A DNA stretch of 64,000 bases. Source: Welwitschia mirabilis (lineage: Eukaryota; Gnetophyta; Gnetopsida; Welwitschiales). Below, piece by piece: positions 44,481-57,301 of this stretch. The stretch is from NCBI GenBank assembly GCA_051453625.1, contig JBOZIK010000001.1, positions 4,079,814 through 4,143,813 on the forward strand, given 5' to 3'. The notes beneath the pieces were generated by a model. That model saw only the letters and a program-made list of their open reading frames with translations, was not told the origin of the DNA and did no database searches. How positions within the stretch are numbered: the first letter of the stretch is position 1; each line of letters opens with the position of its first letter. Both the position numbers and the translations under genes were made by a program.

Positions 44481-46500
44481 ATCAAGGAAAAAGGTAAATT
44501 GTTGTCTTTCATAGTATTTTGTTTTTTCAAAGCATTCATGGAGTTGAGATCATTCATTTATTAGGCTAATGAGTTGATGACTCATTTCATGTAATATAAA
44601 CATTAAAAAAAGGAATAAAGAAAATCAAGAAAAACCTTGAGGCTCTTTAAGCACCTTTTTATAATCATTTCTATTAGATTTAGTTAACTGCATCGAGGCT
44701 ATGGATTCCTACTAGAAATGCACCTCTAATGGTTCATTTGTGACACATGCATCTACATTAGGGCTTTAGATGCTTACTAGAAATTTGGTACTAAATGTTT
44801 CTAATATAACATATTAAATCTATTAGAAGAAAGTATGAGAACACTGAATTCTCAATAATATTGAATGCTTGAAACTTGGTTATCCATGAAAGAGAAAGAA
44901 AAAGAAAAGAACTTAAGGTGGAAATAGAGACTTCTTTTGATTTGCTTTTTTAAATATTTTTTAATTAAGATCTTTTAATGACTCTTAACTTACATAAATC
45001 TACTTCATTAGTGCCTTTTATTATTTTGACTTAAATCCATTATTAAATAAACTTCTTTGAGATCATTAATTGAGTTTCATAGTTCCATTCATTTCTGGTA
45101 TGCATGATAGAGTCTTATTTGTGTTTTTATTCACTTTATTTCTATTCATTCCATTTTTTCATACCACATGCATTCACTTAAATCACATACATTTACTCTT
45201 TTTTCTCTATGAAAAAGCACACTTGAAGGTGCATTTATGTTTGTTATAATGAGATCTCTTATTCTATGAGTTATGCTAGGACCAAAATAATTTAGATGTT
45301 TATTGAAATTAAATGATCCTTAGGATTTGATTTTATCTAACTCTTATTTACTCTAATCCTTTTTGTCATTTCATCCCTTATCTCTCACATTTTTGTAATA
45401 CTTTCATTTTTTCTTTTCACTGTTCTATACCCAAGAGCATCTATCTAAGAAAACTAGTGTCATTGTGAGTTCTAACTGATGTCATAATTACTTTATCTCT
45501 ATTCATCTTATACTTTTTACTTAGAGTTTTCATTAGGTTCATAATTATCACATATCATCTATGGGTCATAACGTTTGACAAAATTAGATTATAACTTGAT
45601 TTTCGTCCGTTTTCTATTTGATTTAAACACTTTTTTGAATCATCTTTTTTTTTTTTAATTTTTCCCTTAATTTTTACCTTTATTTCTTTTTATTTTTCAT
45701 GTTTCCCCTCTTTATTACTTTTATTTAAAACAATCATTTATGAAGCCTCATTATTTAATCATTTCTCATAGAATCCCTTTCCACTTTCATCTTTTTCTTC
45801 CATGCATGTTTAGATATAGATGGCATTGTTTTCACTTTTTATCCACTACATATTTTGTTTTTAGTAATTTTTCTTTCTAGCTTATTCTTAACAACATTAG
45901 CACATTCATAATTTATTTCTTATTATCTTTACATTCAATTTTTATCTTTCAAACTTTTAAGACAAAGTTCATCTTTAGTTAGGGGAAGTGACATTTTCAC
46001 TTAAAGTACTTTTCATGATCTATCTTTTACTTAAAGTATAATTTTATAGTATATTGATTAAATGTTTTTAAAAAATGCCTCATATTCTTGTACTTTATTG
46101 AGTTGTTCTACAACTTTTTTCCATGTTATCTTAATTTTCGACATACATTTTTACTACAAGACTAGCAAAAGATTGGTCACAAAAATTGATATTTAATAAA
46201 GGAATTAAGGCCTTATTAATATATTTAATTAATGATCATGATGATTTTATGAATTTTTTATGCATAAGGCCATGAAAATTCTATTGTACTAATAACCTAT
46301 CCTAATACTATCATTTTGTAGATAAATGCATCACCAAGAGCATTGTGATAGAAGATGGAGTTGTGCTAAACATAACTAGTAGTAGTACACATTATAGGCA
46401 TAATGGCACTAGTTACTTTAAGCAAAACATTGACATACTTATGTTTCTAAGTTCTCTTGATGCAATCAATTCATTCTAACCATTTTTGCAAAAAGAAGAT
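44480..46500. other. Unassigned T-rich stretch
   Basis: Polypyrimidine-rich (for example around 45640-45720). No frame, terminal repeat or RNA gene could be supported. Confidence 0.5.
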
Positions 46501-47400
46501 AAATGAGGAATATTTTCAAAGAAGAATACCTTAATTTGGCCCCATAACTAAAGAATTATTTTATGTTACTTTAGGAATTCTTTGTAATAACTCCATTAGG
46601 CCTTTTAAAATCCTAATTACATATCTTAATTATGGTTTATAAATACCCCACCTTTTGTTACTTAGAGGACATCACTTAATATCATAACATTATTAAAAAG
46701 ATTGGAGATTTAGTCATGAGTTCTTTATAATCCTTCTATAGGAATGAATTAGCTACTAAGCTAGAATGATGATTTTTCATTTAGCATGAGTATATTTTAA
46801 AGTTATATGCATTTACTTTTCAGATAATAAAGTGTTATATGTTCTTGGTTCATTATTTTGATATTGAATTATGAATTTGGTAAATCTTATTTTAATTTTA
46901 TCTTGCATAACTTAAATGTTTATTTGATGGATCTTGGTAGATCCCTACTTTTCGTGCTTATTTTATTCTTGCTATGAAGCCTAAGTGACTTGATTATATC
47001 ACCCTCAAATTTATGATGAATGGTCATTGTTCTTGAGGTTGGGCTACATGAGTACTCACGTACATAATGTATTATATGATTATTATTGAGTTAGAAGTAA
47101 ATATACATGCTTTTACATTAAGTACTTATGCTTTTTCGTGGATTTATTATGTTACTTTAAATGCTATGTTCCATTCCTAGATCTCACATATCATTTCATT
47201 CTCTATTATTCATTAGTATAATGCTTGTTTTACTAATAGATTTTTAATCTATTTCTATGGAAGTATAACATTAGAAATATACTACAAATAAAATTCCTAG
47301 TCTTATTAGTAAAAATTAGGTTTGGATATGCAAGATTTGTATTCCTAGAAGGATCTTGCTATTTATCATACATTAATAACAAATATAGGTGTAGCCAAAT
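46500..47400 (+). repeat. LTR-like segment
   Basis: TATA context GGTTTATAAATACCCCACC at about 46633-46651, and near 47275-47345 a U5-end-like block (CTATGGAAGTATAACATTAG then TACTACAA). The same order occurs at 48331-49085. Ends unresolved. Confidence 0.35.
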
Positions 47401-47579
47401 TTTACCATGAACAATGGGTATTCTTATATATTACATTTATTATAGAAAGGCAGAATGTCATAGTCAAGCATGTCACAGTAGTAAGGGCATTTTGTAAAAT
47501 TGTGTAAGTGATCTCTCACATTCTAACACAACTGTAAAGATGAATGAGCTTTCCATTCATATAGTCTTTCATGAATAGT

Positions 47580-47880
47580 TATCCATTATCATGATAAATA
47601 TCCACTAAATACCTCATCATATAAATAGAATGATCTTCTTGTAATAGAGTTGGAAGTAATAAAAGATGCAACCTCAAAGGAAAAACATATGAAACATATG
47701 AAATGGTCTATGAATAAATAAATGTCAAGGAAAATTAAGTCATAGCATTCTACAGGAACTAGTATCCTATCTACCAAATAAACATGACTTGGTGCTTCAA
47801 TAAAGTTGTTAAAATATTTATGCCAATAAGTCATGTGATGACTTGTACTTGTATTAAAAATCCAAGTCTTATCATGAGGT
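47580..47880 (-). pseudogene. Ty1/copia protease remnant
   Basis: Minus-strand frame reads KTWIFNTSTSHHMTYWHKYF then NNFIEAPSHVYLVDRILVPV. Copia proteases have WxxDSGASxHMTxxxxxF and a following VxLADxxxxPV block. The catalytic Asp is Asn here (IFNT). The open part from the HHM Met is 47589-47834. The upstream gag knuckle of the same element is at 49200-49270, separated by a solo LTR. Confidence 0.68.
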
Positions 47881-47889
47881 ATTTACTCA

Positions 47890-49150
47890 CTTATACTAAT
47901 AGCATGTTAAAATTAATATTTAAACCAAGTATACTTGATTAACATAGCTTAGGTTAAGATACTAAATCATCAAGTTTATAATTATGTTTTTGATCATTTT
48001 TAATATAATTTATGAACTTATGAACTTTTCCATGATAATTTTAAATAACATGTTATTTTTTGGATAATATATCAATATTTAAAAACATTTAAACTAAAAA
48101 TGCTAGTATCATGATCTAACTAATTGTTGTCACTAATCCTTTAAAGAAAAATGTTTTAAGAGTTATGTTTTTAAGTCATCTCGAAAAATCAATAAATTTA
48201 CACTTATGAGGTCAAGTATTTATAGCATTAAACTCTAATAAATTATGCATCCATAAAAATTATCAAATTTCCAAGTAAAAATCCTAAAGTATAAACCCCA
48301 ATGTTGGAACCTTAGCTCTATTTTCACTTATAAAAAGGGCTAAGCCCCCTTATTTGTAAGAATATTTTTTTAAATCTATGGATGAAAAAAATGATGGTAA
48401 TCCCTAGATATTTAATCATTTACATGGATTTCTAAGCTCCTCCTTTAGAAGAAGGCTATCTTTAAGGCTAACTTAGAGAATCCTATATCAGTCTTATCTT
48501 ATTTAATTAATGTAATGTAATTTATACATTTTTATAAAATAGTAGTTATTCATCCTTGATTTTGTGTGTAGTTAATATTGTACTTTTACTAGTTGAATGA
48601 AACTATATTGTTGAGCTTATTAAATCATGGAGCAACTTTCTTGAGTTTATATCTTAGCTATAGTCATCTTGTTTAATAGATCTTGAGCATGTTAGTTCTT
48701 ACTTCTCATGATTACATTAGACTATGAAAGACAAAAGGAATTGTGAAATTTACCAATAGTCATATGATGAATGAGATTATATCATCATAATTTAAGCCAT
48801 AAAGACTTAATAATTTAAATTTCATTTTAGGAATTTGCAAGATATTGTTGAAGTGAATATTTATTTTTAAATAAGTTAGGCTATACATTTGAAGTTAGTT
48901 TGTTATTATACTTTGTTCTTATTATAATCTTAATCTTTGATTTTATTTTAAATCATTGTAGGTTAAGAAACTTTTATGTTATCTTTGTTAAGTATTCTAC
49001 CTTAGTTTATCCCTATGGAAAGAATGACATTAGGACTCTACTACAATGAGGATTTTAGGTTATAAATTGTAAAAATTGGACATGAACACATAATAATGAA
49101 GTCAAATTTTTGAAAGACTACATTATATTTAAAAATTTTAACATCATTAA
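47890..49150 (+). mobile_element. Probable solo LTR splitting the minus-strand copia element
   Basis: Contains CACTTATAAAAAGGGCTAAG at 48324-48343 with the small palindrome GGGCTAAGCCC, and ends with a U5-like block CCTATGGAAAGAATGACATT near 49010. A minus-strand homologue of its TATA region lies at about 50300-50450 (CTATAAAATGGCCTTAGCCC). It sits between the copia gag knuckle and protease, which are normally much closer. Exact ends are estimated from where the coding similarity stops. Confidence 0.45.
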
Positions 49151-49199
49151 AGGAATTAGATTCTTCAGTGACTATATTTGCCTTAGTTATAGACTTTAT

Positions 49200-49560
49200 C
49201 TTATCTTAAGGAATACTATAAAATTTAGCAAGATGACCTTGTATTTCACATTATAAGTAATGATACTTGTCCTTCTTAAGGATGAAAGTATTTTAAACTT
49301 TCTTTTTATTTTACTGAGTATCATTGGACTTCTTATCTTGCTATTTTTGCATAGCCTTATTCTTATCGTGATGCATTTCTTTTTGCACATGGGATTTGCT
49401 AGCAAACGTTTATTTTGACAAGGAGAATAATAAGCATAAGAAACTTTGAATGTGGCATTAGAAGGAAAAGATTTCATAAATTTAAATTGAGCTTTAGTGA
49501 AAATGAGATCCTTACTAAGCATATCAAAAGTTGTATTATTCAATTACTTATTACTATGTA
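49200..49560 (-). pseudogene. Ty1/copia gag remnant with CCHC knuckle
   Basis: Near 49205-49265 the minus strand reads YL, stop, CEIQGHLAKFY: a CX2CX4HX4C knuckle with both outer Cys changed to Tyr and the inner Cys, Gly-His and Lys kept. The open stretch 49196-49543 (115 codons) overlaps it in another frame in its second half; its first half (MLSKDLIFTKAQFKFMKSF) may be gag. The protease of the same element follows at 47880. Confidence 0.55.
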
Positions 49561-50289
49561 GGGATATAATATAACTATGTGTTCACTATAAAATATGTTA
49601 TTCATTATAGTAAAATTGTGAATGTCAAATAAACTGGTAAGGATACATTATTATTATATCATAGGAATATTTGTAGTAAACTAATCAAAAGTGACATAAT
49701 TATTTCTAGCTTACAATAAAATCAAACAAAAGAAAAATCAAGTATTTGAGATGTTTTTATGAACTAAGGTAAGTATCATAGGGAGACCAACATGCTTTGG
49801 AGATTTAGCTTAGCTTATCCAATAATCTATGTTCACTTTAATAATTTCTTCTAAGTCCTAAATCATAAACTTCAAATAACCAAGTCATAATGGCTTGGAC
49901 ATGGTGACATAATTTTATTCACCACTTGAGTGTTGGTGAATTTAATAGCTAATTCTATTTTTCATAGCCCTTTATAAATGTAGAAAGTAAGTACAACTAT
50001 TTTTAAGATCTATAACATAATAATAACTATAATTAAAAAGTTAAATTTATAAAATTCACTCAGTTCTAAAGATCTTAATGATGTAGTCTCATATAAAGGT
50101 TAATAGTACATATTAATATGCACTAAAAATTGAAGAATAAACAACTACTAAAACATTTTAAACAAGAAAGAGTCTTATCTAAGGATTGATAGTACCATGT
50201 TAATGTACACTAAAAATTGAAGCATGAATAACTATTTCTTTCATTAATTTAAAAATACATTACATGAAAAGAGAAAGATGAAGTTGAAG

Positions 50290-50700
50290 TGGACTCCTTA
50301 AACTAGCATCGAATCAAGTCTGATCCTAAACGAGGTGCTTAGAAGTCATTACATCTTGACTCTCTAAGTATTTCCATCATGTTTTATCAATTAAATATTA
50401 TTTATAATAAGGGGCTAAGGCCATTTTATAGATGAAGAAAGGCTTTGGAATTTTTGACATGTTGTGGTTGGTGGTAGTTACATAAGAGGATTTATACTTT
50501 TGGGCTATCACATTAGTAGGAGATTATAAAATTTGACATGTAGCCTTAATAGAGGATTCCTTATCTTCTTACCAATAAGAGGTGATGACATGTCCTTTGA
50601 ATGATGATGCAGCTATTACCAGATTTCATGCCATGTGTTTTCCATGTAATTATCGTCATTGCTACCACATGTCACTATGATGGTTTTTTGTGCTCCACCA
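50290..50700 (-). repeat. Minus-strand LTR fragment, possible 5' LTR of the copia element
   Basis: Homologous in inverted orientation to 48330-48450 (TATAAAA, the GCCTTAGCCCCTTAT run, AAACATGATGGAAATACTTAG). Upstream are repeated CCACATGTC and CCATGTGTC words (50580-50710) like U3 regulatory words. Confidence 0.4.
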
Positions 50701-50719
50701 TGTGTCAGTGAATTTGTAG

Positions 50720-51650
50720 GTTGAATATGATTTATTATTTAATTGAGAACACAAGTAAAATGTAATGTTTTTTATGTGAGAATATGAGAATTAATGGATA
50801 CTACCTTGAATGAGTAGTGGCGCTAATGACCTAAATAGTAACTCTTATGTTTTTTAATGGAACTTATTCAAATTATAGAATGTTCTTCAAAAAGGAGCAA
50901 TTAACCTAAAAATGTTATGAAAAACTTCATAATTTCCTAAAACCTAATAAAATAGTATAAGACATCATTTTAGGATGAAACAAATAATTTAATATCTTTG
51001 TTGATGTAAAATAGATCAAATATACTTACTTAGAATGTTAATTTTTACATGTAAATACACCTCCTAATCAAAAATTTACTAGTCTCTTAGGAAAAACTAA
51101 ATAAAGAAATGATAATCATGGAATAATTTTCTAAGTAAAATATTCAAGTATATAAATGATTCAATTTTGAAAAAAATTTGATTAATTTTCAAAAATAAGG
51201 CATCAAATTTTGAAAAACTTTATGAAAAATGAATGTCATACCTCTTAACCAAAATTTAACTTTATATTTAACATTAAAGAGATAAGAAAATGTAATACAA
51301 TTATTTTGAGAATAAGTGAAAGTATTTTAAAAAAAATTACATTACATGGATTTTTAATACAATAAGCTAGAAAATCATTTTGATGTAAGAACTTCAAAAC
51401 TTAAGAAAAACTATAATGCAAAAATTCTAAACTAGCATGCAAATATTTTATTATAATATAGTTAAAATCATTTAAAAAACATTATGATTAAACACACTTT
51501 AATGCATATAATAATATGAAAATTTTAACTAAAAGATCTTCTATAATATGCTAAGTATTCTAATTTTTTATCTGTCTCCTTTTGTTTGCATGTAATTTTC
51601 TTCATATTTTTCCATAGCTTGTCAATCAAGTCTTATGTTTTTGTGATAGT
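50720..51650. other. AT-rich stretch with nothing recognisable
   Basis: No frame or repeat could be supported. Confidence 0.5.
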
Positions 51651-52525
51651 TATTTCAAAAAGTTTCACTAGATGAGGAAGAAAGAAAGTGAGGAGATGGA
51701 AAAAGGATTACCTTACCCTTATGACAAGTTGTTAGAGGTACATAAGGAGATACACATGGAGGAATGAAACAAATAGAAGATATACGATGATGAATTTCTT
51801 TCTCTAATTATTAATTTTCTTCTTGTTATTCTTCCTACTACTCTTATTACTACCGTAAGATCCAATTAGTATTATGACATTGTTAAACTTAGGTAATATT
51901 ACAAGGAGTAATGTTTTCTATGTGTGATCTCTCCCAACCTTCACAATCTAAAGTTTGGTACAAGGTGTTACGAATGATATTTGAAATAATGTAGGGTAAG
52001 AAAATGTTAATTTCATCACCTATGTTGTTGATAATGATTCTAAATAATAATTTGATAAGATCAAAGGGATTATTATCCTATATTATCCTAATAAGGTTTA
52101 AATGATTGCTATAAGTGCCAGTAACATGTAGATAAGGAAGGTTGGTTTTTATATAAAAGCTTATATGAAAGAAAACCATTTCTATTGGAAGCATAATCTA
52201 TATCTAAGGCATGACAACAATATTCTAAAGTTTTTAGTAAAGTAAAAATAAGGTAGTCTAAATGTTCTACACTCAGACTACTCCAAAATCACCTAATGAA
52301 AAGTAAGGTGCATTATATATGGAAAAGGGTCTTCATTATCAAATATGGCATTTTTATAAAATTCAAGTACTTGATTTAGATAATAAAATGCATTATTCTT
52401 CTTCAACAAGTAGTTCCAAACTTTAATTTTAATTATAATGAAGTATTAAGGAGCAAACATGTTTTGAAGAAAGAAAAAAGTACCATCCTTAATAAAGTTA
52501 CCTTGTTTTCCACTCATCTTTTTGA
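51650..52525 (-). pseudogene. Unidentified broken frame, minus strand
   Basis: Starts with a plausible Met near 52519 (MSGKQGNFIKDGTFFLLQNM), followed by WNYLLKKNNAFYYLNQVLEF and, in another frame, HVTGTYSNHLNLIR and INIFLPYIISNIIRNTLYQT. The pieces lie in one direction and are longer than expected by chance in this DNA, but stops and frame changes are many. It could be an ORF1 of a plant retroelement; I do not recognise a domain. Confidence 0.28.
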
Positions 52526-52529
52526 AAAA

Positions 52530-54000
52530 ATTAGCAAGAAAGAAAGAAAAACAGAGAAAGAAATAGAAATAATAGAGATTAAGGAAGTGAATGTAAGAGA
52601 AAAATTAGAAAAAACATAATGAGAATGAGATTACAAAGAATTTTTAATGGAATTTTACAAAGAAAAATAGAAATATACAAAACAAATGTGGTACATAGAT
52701 TTTAAAAAGATGAAGAAACATGTAAGGAGACTATGTGTAGGGGTAGGACATGAGACTGAGATAAATAACAATAGTACTAGTTACAACAACTAGTAGCACC
52801 AATTCAAGGAAAAAAATTAGTGGCTTAGTAGACGTGAGCTTGACTACAACATTAGAAAGGAAATGATCTTATAGGATTAGTAAAAGGATGAATGAAAATG
52901 GAAGTTTTTATAGATGTGGTGATGAAATGTGACTATTGAATCATCTAAGATAATCAATGATCTAGATGATTTAGATTAAGAATTGGGCTATGGATTAGTA
53001 AGTCATTTTAAAACAAACATAGTTGTGCTTCTTTTGTATATTTTCTCTCATAGAATTATTCTGCTTTATAGAAGACCTAACTTAATGGCTACTTTATTAA
53101 AAATTTAGTATTTTTATTCTAAATTTAAATGAAACACAATATGAAAAAAAGGGTATATTCTAAGTAAACTTGTAAAAATCCAAAAACTTTTAAGCCAATC
53201 TTCAACTACTTAAGTTAAATAAAGAATTCACACATGTATCTCCAAATTCCACCTTTTATTTTCATTTTTTTAATCTTTTCGTCAATCACATATATTTCTT
53301 GTTTTAAGTATTTTGATCAAATTAAGCATATAGTATTATAACATTTTTTTCCAATAGAATTAAGCATGTTATTTTATCTAGAAGAGAGTAATACATTATT
53401 AATGAGCATTTATAGCCTAATGCAATTAGATATGTCAAAAAAACATCATTAGAGCTACATTACTAGTAAGCGTTCATAGATTTAATGTAGCTAAATAAAC
53501 CTAATTTTAATTGATTAATACATAATGTGCTTTTGAAGAAGAGATAATTTGGTTTCTTTTTATTTTTACCTCTCATATCTGATACTTTTTTCTTTTTTTC
53601 ACATGAAATGGGTCATTGTCTTACTATACTAATCAAGAAAAATCTTGTTTCATAAAATTCTTTAAAAAGATGAAACATAATATAAAGGTAGATTTTACCC
53701 TTTTCAATCAAATTATCCAAATTTAAAGACCTCAAGTGATGCTTACCTTAATAATATAACTCAAAAATAAGTAAAGACTTTTCTTAAAAGATATAAGTAA
53801 ACTTAAATTCTACCTAGTTCATAATGAAAAGGTGATCACTTATCAATTGTTTATTTATTATGGCCATCAATTAGGATTATCAAGTCTTAGAAACTCATGG
53901 ATGAATGGAAATAGTAAATGGTATATGTATTTGATGAGGTGATTGGAAAATGGAGTAGTTATATCAAATGGTTTTAATATGCAATGATGGTTATGGCTAT
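52530..54000. other. AT-rich stretch with nothing recognisable
   Basis: A-rich on the plus strand at 52530-52700. No supported feature. Confidence 0.5.
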
Positions 54001-54835
54001 CAATGTAAAAAACATTCTTCAAGATAATTGAAATGATTAGACTTTAGGAAGCACTACCCCAAGGGAGTTCTTCAAACTAATAAGAGTTAGAAGTTTAAAA
54101 ATATTATAATTATGAGGCTCAAAATATTGATGATTTAAAAATTAAGTAGGGTGAATATCATTTTCATGAATAGACTCTACATATACAAGTAAAAACTTTG
54201 AAAGATCATCAGGGATGCAATGAAAAGAGTTTAAATTTTTAGAGTCAAAAGTATTTTATCATTTTACATTTTTATGATTTTCTAATATATTATTAAAAGG
54301 GAATCAAAAGAATTGAAATCATGATGAAAATAACATCTGTTTGATTCAATAAGAAGTGAATTAATAACATGAATTTTGTAGATAAAATTGGCCTTATTAT
54401 CATTCTATGGAAGTTTCATAGTGTTGAAAATATTAGATCCATTATTAATTTAATAAAATAATATTATAATGTAACCATTTTTATAATTAATAAGAACATT
54501 TGACATAGCTAGAAAAGGTCTATTTAAAATAACTAAAACTAAACTATATCTTGTTGCATTTGTTTCTAACATAATAAAATCAACCGAAACGTAACAATTA
54601 TCAATTCATACCATTATGTCTTCAATAATTCTTAATGATAATATAAATGAATTATCTGCTAAGTGCAATTAAATTTTTCACTTTTTTAAGATTAACAAGT
54701 TCAAGTTCCTTAGAAATTGAATGGAATAAAAGATTACTTCTTACTTCTAAATATAATAAGCCTTACCTAAGATGTCTATCTCCAATTGTGATAGTGATGG
54801 TAGGACAACTAGGATTTTTATGCTTTGGTGGTATT
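54000..54835 (-). pseudogene. Ty3/gypsy aspartic protease remnant and linker, different family
   Basis: Minus-strand frames read HKNPSCPTITITIGDRHLR, GLLYLEVRSNLLFHSISKEL (expected LDLGASVNLLPxSVxxxLGL, catalytic Asp replaced by Glu), VLVILNRPFLAMSNVLINYK (expected ILGRPFLATxxAxIxxxxG) and a following IFNTMKLP block with ANFIYKIHVINSLLIES. The order is right for protease then linker. Linker-like text DDLSKFLLVYVESIHENDIH lies near 54160-54220. Stops throughout; no RT follows. Plus-strand open stretches here are shadows. Confidence 0.6.
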
Positions 54836-55088
54836 TGATCTTGAATGATTACACTCATTTGTTATGCTAAGAAGATTTTTTTTAACCTTCATATTTTTCT
54901 TAATTATACACAAGTCTTTCAAAATGTTTTCATATGAAATAATTTGTTTAATTACATCTAATAGTGACACATTAATTTTTACCTCTTTGAAAACCTCAAA
55001 GGCTTCTAATTATTTTTTTTTAATGTTTTTATTTCTAAATTATCATGAAAATGGTACATTTTCTTAGTAGTTAACTAAATATTCTTTT

Positions 55089-55661
55089 NNNNNNNNNNNN
55101 NNNNNNNNNNNNNNNNNNNNNNNNNNNNNNNNNNNNNNNNNNNNNNNNNNNNNNNNNNNNNNNNNNNNNNNNNNNNNNNNNNNNNNNNNNNNNNNNNNNN
55201 NNNNNNNNNNNNNNNNNNNNNNNNNNNNNNNNNNNNNNNNNNNNNNNNNNNNNNNNNNNNNNNNNNNNNNNNNNNNNNNNNNNNNNNNNNNNNNNNNNNN
55301 NNNNNNNNNNNNNNNNNNNNNNNNNNNNNNNNNNNNNNNNNNNNNNNNNNNNNNNNNNNNNNNNNNNNNNNNNNNNNNNNNNNNNNNNNNNNNNNNNNNN
55401 NNNNNNNNNNNNNNNNNNNNNNNNNNNNNNNNNNNNNNNNNNNNNNNNNNNNNNNNNNNNNNNNNNNNNNNNNNNNNNNNNNNNNNNNNNNNNNNNNNNN
55501 NNNNNNNNNNNNNNNNNNNNNNNNNNNNNNNNNNNNNNNNNNNNNNNNNNNNNNNNNNNNNNNNNNNNNNNNNNNNNNNNNNNNNNNNNNNNNNNNNNNN
55601 NNNNNNNNNNNNNNNNNNNNNNNNNNNNNNNNNNNNNNNNNNNNNNNNNNNNNNNNNNNNN
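55089..55661. other. Assembly gap flanked by a duplicated sequence
   Basis: 573 N. The ~48 bp before it (TATCATGAAAATGGTACATT and on to TATTCTTTT) reappear after it at 55662-55709 with about one change. Confidence 0.8.
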
Positions 55662-55709
55662 TATCATGAAAATGGTACATGTTCTTAGTAGTTAACTAAA
55701 TATTCTTTT

Positions 55710-57072
55710 AAAGTTTTCTCCTTTTTTATTTTCTTTGAGGGTTGGTTCTTCTTTAGATATGTTTTCCTCTAATTATTTATTTATTTCTTTTTCACTCCTA
55801 AGATGAATAACCAACCCTAGCTTCTTTAATATGATTAGGCTCTAATCATTCTATAAATCTAACTTCTTTATGGTTTATCTATGAAATCATGGAAAGTTTA
55901 CTAGGTTTTCTTTGATTCAGAGAAGAGAGAATTTATTAAAGCATTTAGGTATTGGTTTGAATGGTTTATTTGAGATTACTTAAGATAAAGTGATGTTGAT
56001 TAAGTGTTCTTTCATGATCATGATTGGTTTGGATTTGGTCATAGTTAATTTAGACTTGGGTGTCCATGAATTTTCTTAATATTTCCTCTAATGAAGTGTA
56101 TGATAAAGGTTGTTATGAGTTTAATGATGAAGGAAATAGTATTCTTAGTTAACTAGGATTATTTTGGTGATAGGAAGTGCTTTGTCTCTAAGAAAAGTTA
56201 GGATGACTCCTTCACAAGGCATTGTAGGTATTTGAATAAGGGTTATTTTTACTGTATCACTGATATCTTATGACACTAAATTTTTTTATTTATGGTATTT
56301 TGAAAAATGGATATAAAAGGATAATTGTGTGTTTCATAAGAGTCTAAGTAGTAGATAAGGTATTTAGATATGGAAGTTGGTGATTTTGATGGTATGGGAA
56401 AAAGTTCTACTATTTACAATAATTGATCTACTTAGTTGTTAATGCCAAAGTTGTGTAGAACCTAAACAATTATAGTAGATGTAATGGATGATTAGGATCT
56501 AGATTTTTTAATCAATTTTTTATAGTTTTTATAACTTTTAACTATTATTTCAATGTAATTTGACACTTTTCCTAGTGGTAAACTAAGGAGACTATCTCTA
56601 CTCATCATCTTAACTAGGTATCTATTATTGGTAGATAGTCTATTTAAAATAAGATAATCTCTTTACCTAGCTTAAATGTATTTTGTAGACAATTTTAAAG
56701 AAAATCTTTAAATATCTATAAGGCTTAGAAGAAAGTTTCATGATGTTTTTCTTGGTAATTCATTATCTCTTGGCTTAGAGCATTTGTTTTGTGATAGGAT
56801 TTTTAGGATGTAGAGTTAAGACTTACATTTTTTTTAAAGGAAAATGGAAAAAATGTGAGTCTTAAGGTATTATAGGTGTTGGATTATTATGAAAATATGT
56901 ATAGCATAAATTTAATTTTTTTAAGGTACAAATAAGGGTTTTTATATTCTAAGCCATGAAAGTGAGGTAATAATGGGAATATAAACGGATTAAATTGTAA
57001 CTTTTATGCTATCAACAATTAGACTATGTGTGAGTGTGTTTCTAAACATTATGGTTATAATTAGTCATGAAG
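55710..57072. other. AT-rich stretch, possibly the gag side of the 54-kb gypsy remnant
   Basis: Lies upstream (minus strand) of the protease remnant, where gag would be, but no gag motif could be read. Confidence 0.35.
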
Positions 57073-57172
57073 NNNNNNNNNNNNNNNNNNNNNNNNNNNN
57101 NNNNNNNNNNNNNNNNNNNNNNNNNNNNNNNNNNNNNNNNNNNNNNNNNNNNNNNNNNNNNNNNNNNNNNNN

Positions 57173-57301
57173 ATTGGCCTTCGACGGAATTACGACATTC
57201 GGATCACTCCGTCTATACTAGCGTGTTGTATTTTGCATCTTAATTATAAGTAACAGGATTGAATTTGAATGTGAACTATTGCACAAATACACACCGCAAT
57301 A
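57173..57301 (+). repeat. LTR 3' end of the Athila-type family with CpGs preserved
   Basis: GCCTTCGACGGAATTACGAC near 57177 and CTCCGTCTATACTAGCGTG near 57208 match the U5 ends of element C (GCCTTCAATAGATTATGACA) and P, but keep CG where those have TG or CA. Directly preceded by a 100-N gap; ends near GCAATA with no primer site after it, so it is a 3' LTR or solo LTR end. Confidence 0.65.
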
